Shown here: piece by piece, positions 4,734-5,026 of the stretch | Position numbering within the stretch: the stretch's first letter is position 1 | Layout of the letters: the number at the start of each line of letters is the position of its first letter | Source: Bdellovibrio sp. | Lineage (GTDB): Bacteria; Bdellovibrionota; Bdellovibrionia; Bdellovibrionales; Bdellovibrionaceae | Reading direction: 5' to 3' | Assembly: GCA_019104905.1 (NCBI GenBank) | Contig: JAHRXB010000162.1 | Coordinates: 1 to 5,026 of the forward strand | DNA: 5,026 bases | Position numbers and translations under genes: made by a program | Notes under the pieces: generated by a model | What the model saw: the letters and a program-made list of their open reading frames with translations, nothing else | Database searches by the model: none | Told to the model about the DNA's origin: nothing

Positions 4734-5026
4734 TTACTTTAAATGTTCGATGATTTTCTCTGCGATGCGGATTCCGTCGCAGGCTGCCGAGGTGATTCCG
4801 CCCGCATAACCGGCGCCTTCGCCTGCGGGATAAAGACCCGCATGGGAAATACTCTCAAGCGAATCGTTATCGCGAGTGATACGCACAGGGCAACTGGTGC
4901 GTGATTCCACACCATAGACCTGGGCATCTTCGGTGATAAAGCCCTTCATGTTGCGTTGAAAGTTATCGAACCCCTCACGCAGGCGATCGCGCATGGAGGG
5001 AGGTAGTAACTCGTCCAGGCGAACTG
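4734..5026 (-). CDS. C-terminal part of a COG2509 FAD-dependent dehydrogenase-like protein
   Basis: Only the last 97 complete codons are in the window. The frame stays open to the edge (Val-Arg-Leu-Asp-Glu-Leu-Leu-Pro-Pro-Ser ahead of the first Met), so the gene continues past 5026 and the Met at 4994 is not its start. Two stretches are the C-terminal signature of COG2509, the uncharacterised NAD(FAD)-utilising dehydrogenase group: SRTSCPVRITRD, and GLYPAGEGAGYAGGITSAACDG followed by the IRIAEKI helix. The Gly-rich GEGAGYAGG loop closes over FAD in this fold, as in BaiN/HI0933-like and related flavoproteins. The protein is probably cytoplasmic; its reaction is not established. It differs from the usual wording only slightly, with Cys in SRTSCP where Ser is common. 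It ends His-Leu-Lys before TAA at 4736-4734. The 156-bp gap and a hairpin separate it from the peroxidase gene. Family assignment is confident, function is not. Confidence 0.9.
   Translation of the reverse strand, partial: VRLDELLPPSMRDRLREGFDNFQRNMKGFITEDAQVYGVESRTSCPVRITRDNDSLESISHAGLYPAGEGAGYAGGITSAACDGIRIAEKIIEHLK

Overview
The window looks like chromosomal DNA of a Gram-negative bacterium with moderate-to-low GC. It encodes an outer-membrane-type lipoprotein, a periplasmic di-heme cytochrome c peroxidase and a secreted Cys-rich protein, all with clear signal peptides and AGGAGG- or GGAG-like ribosome binding sites. The gene mix (DUF4382 lipoprotein, CCP/MauG peroxidase, COG2509 FAD enzyme, unrecognised secreted proteins) fits a Bdellovibrio-like delta-proteobacterial predator, but that is an impression of style and not proven from the sequence. 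No mobile elements, CRISPR arrays, tRNAs or rRNAs were seen.

Layout. Positions 1-798 (+) hold an unrecognised, mostly helical 262-residue protein whose start lies at the window edge. After a T-rich spacer comes a DUF4382 lipoprotein (973-1800, +) with a Ser/Asp-rich tail. A strong hairpin terminator (1815-1848) separates it from a convergent minus-strand block. In transcription order that block is the C-terminal end of a COG2509 FAD-dependent protein (5026 to 4734), a di-heme cytochrome c peroxidase (4577 to 3579), and a secreted 538-residue protein (3463 to 1847). The secreted protein has three successive repeat zones: acidic Tyr-rich, Cys-rich, then basic Arg-rich. Both minus-strand gaps hold hairpins: a weak one behind the FAD gene and a perfect 28-bp palindrome behind the peroxidase gene. 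The three genes may therefore be separate transcription units.

How the genes relate. Three consecutive proteins (lipoprotein, repeat protein, peroxidase) are exported, so this is a cell-envelope neighbourhood. The peroxidase probably detoxifies H2O2 in the periplasm. It retains the Trp, Gln and Glu of the active site but appears to have Ile where the classical distal His ligand sits. The repeat protein is the most unusual item. Its charge-segregated Tyr and Cys repeats suggest an assembling or cross-linked envelope component, and a functional link to the adjacent peroxidase is possible but speculative.
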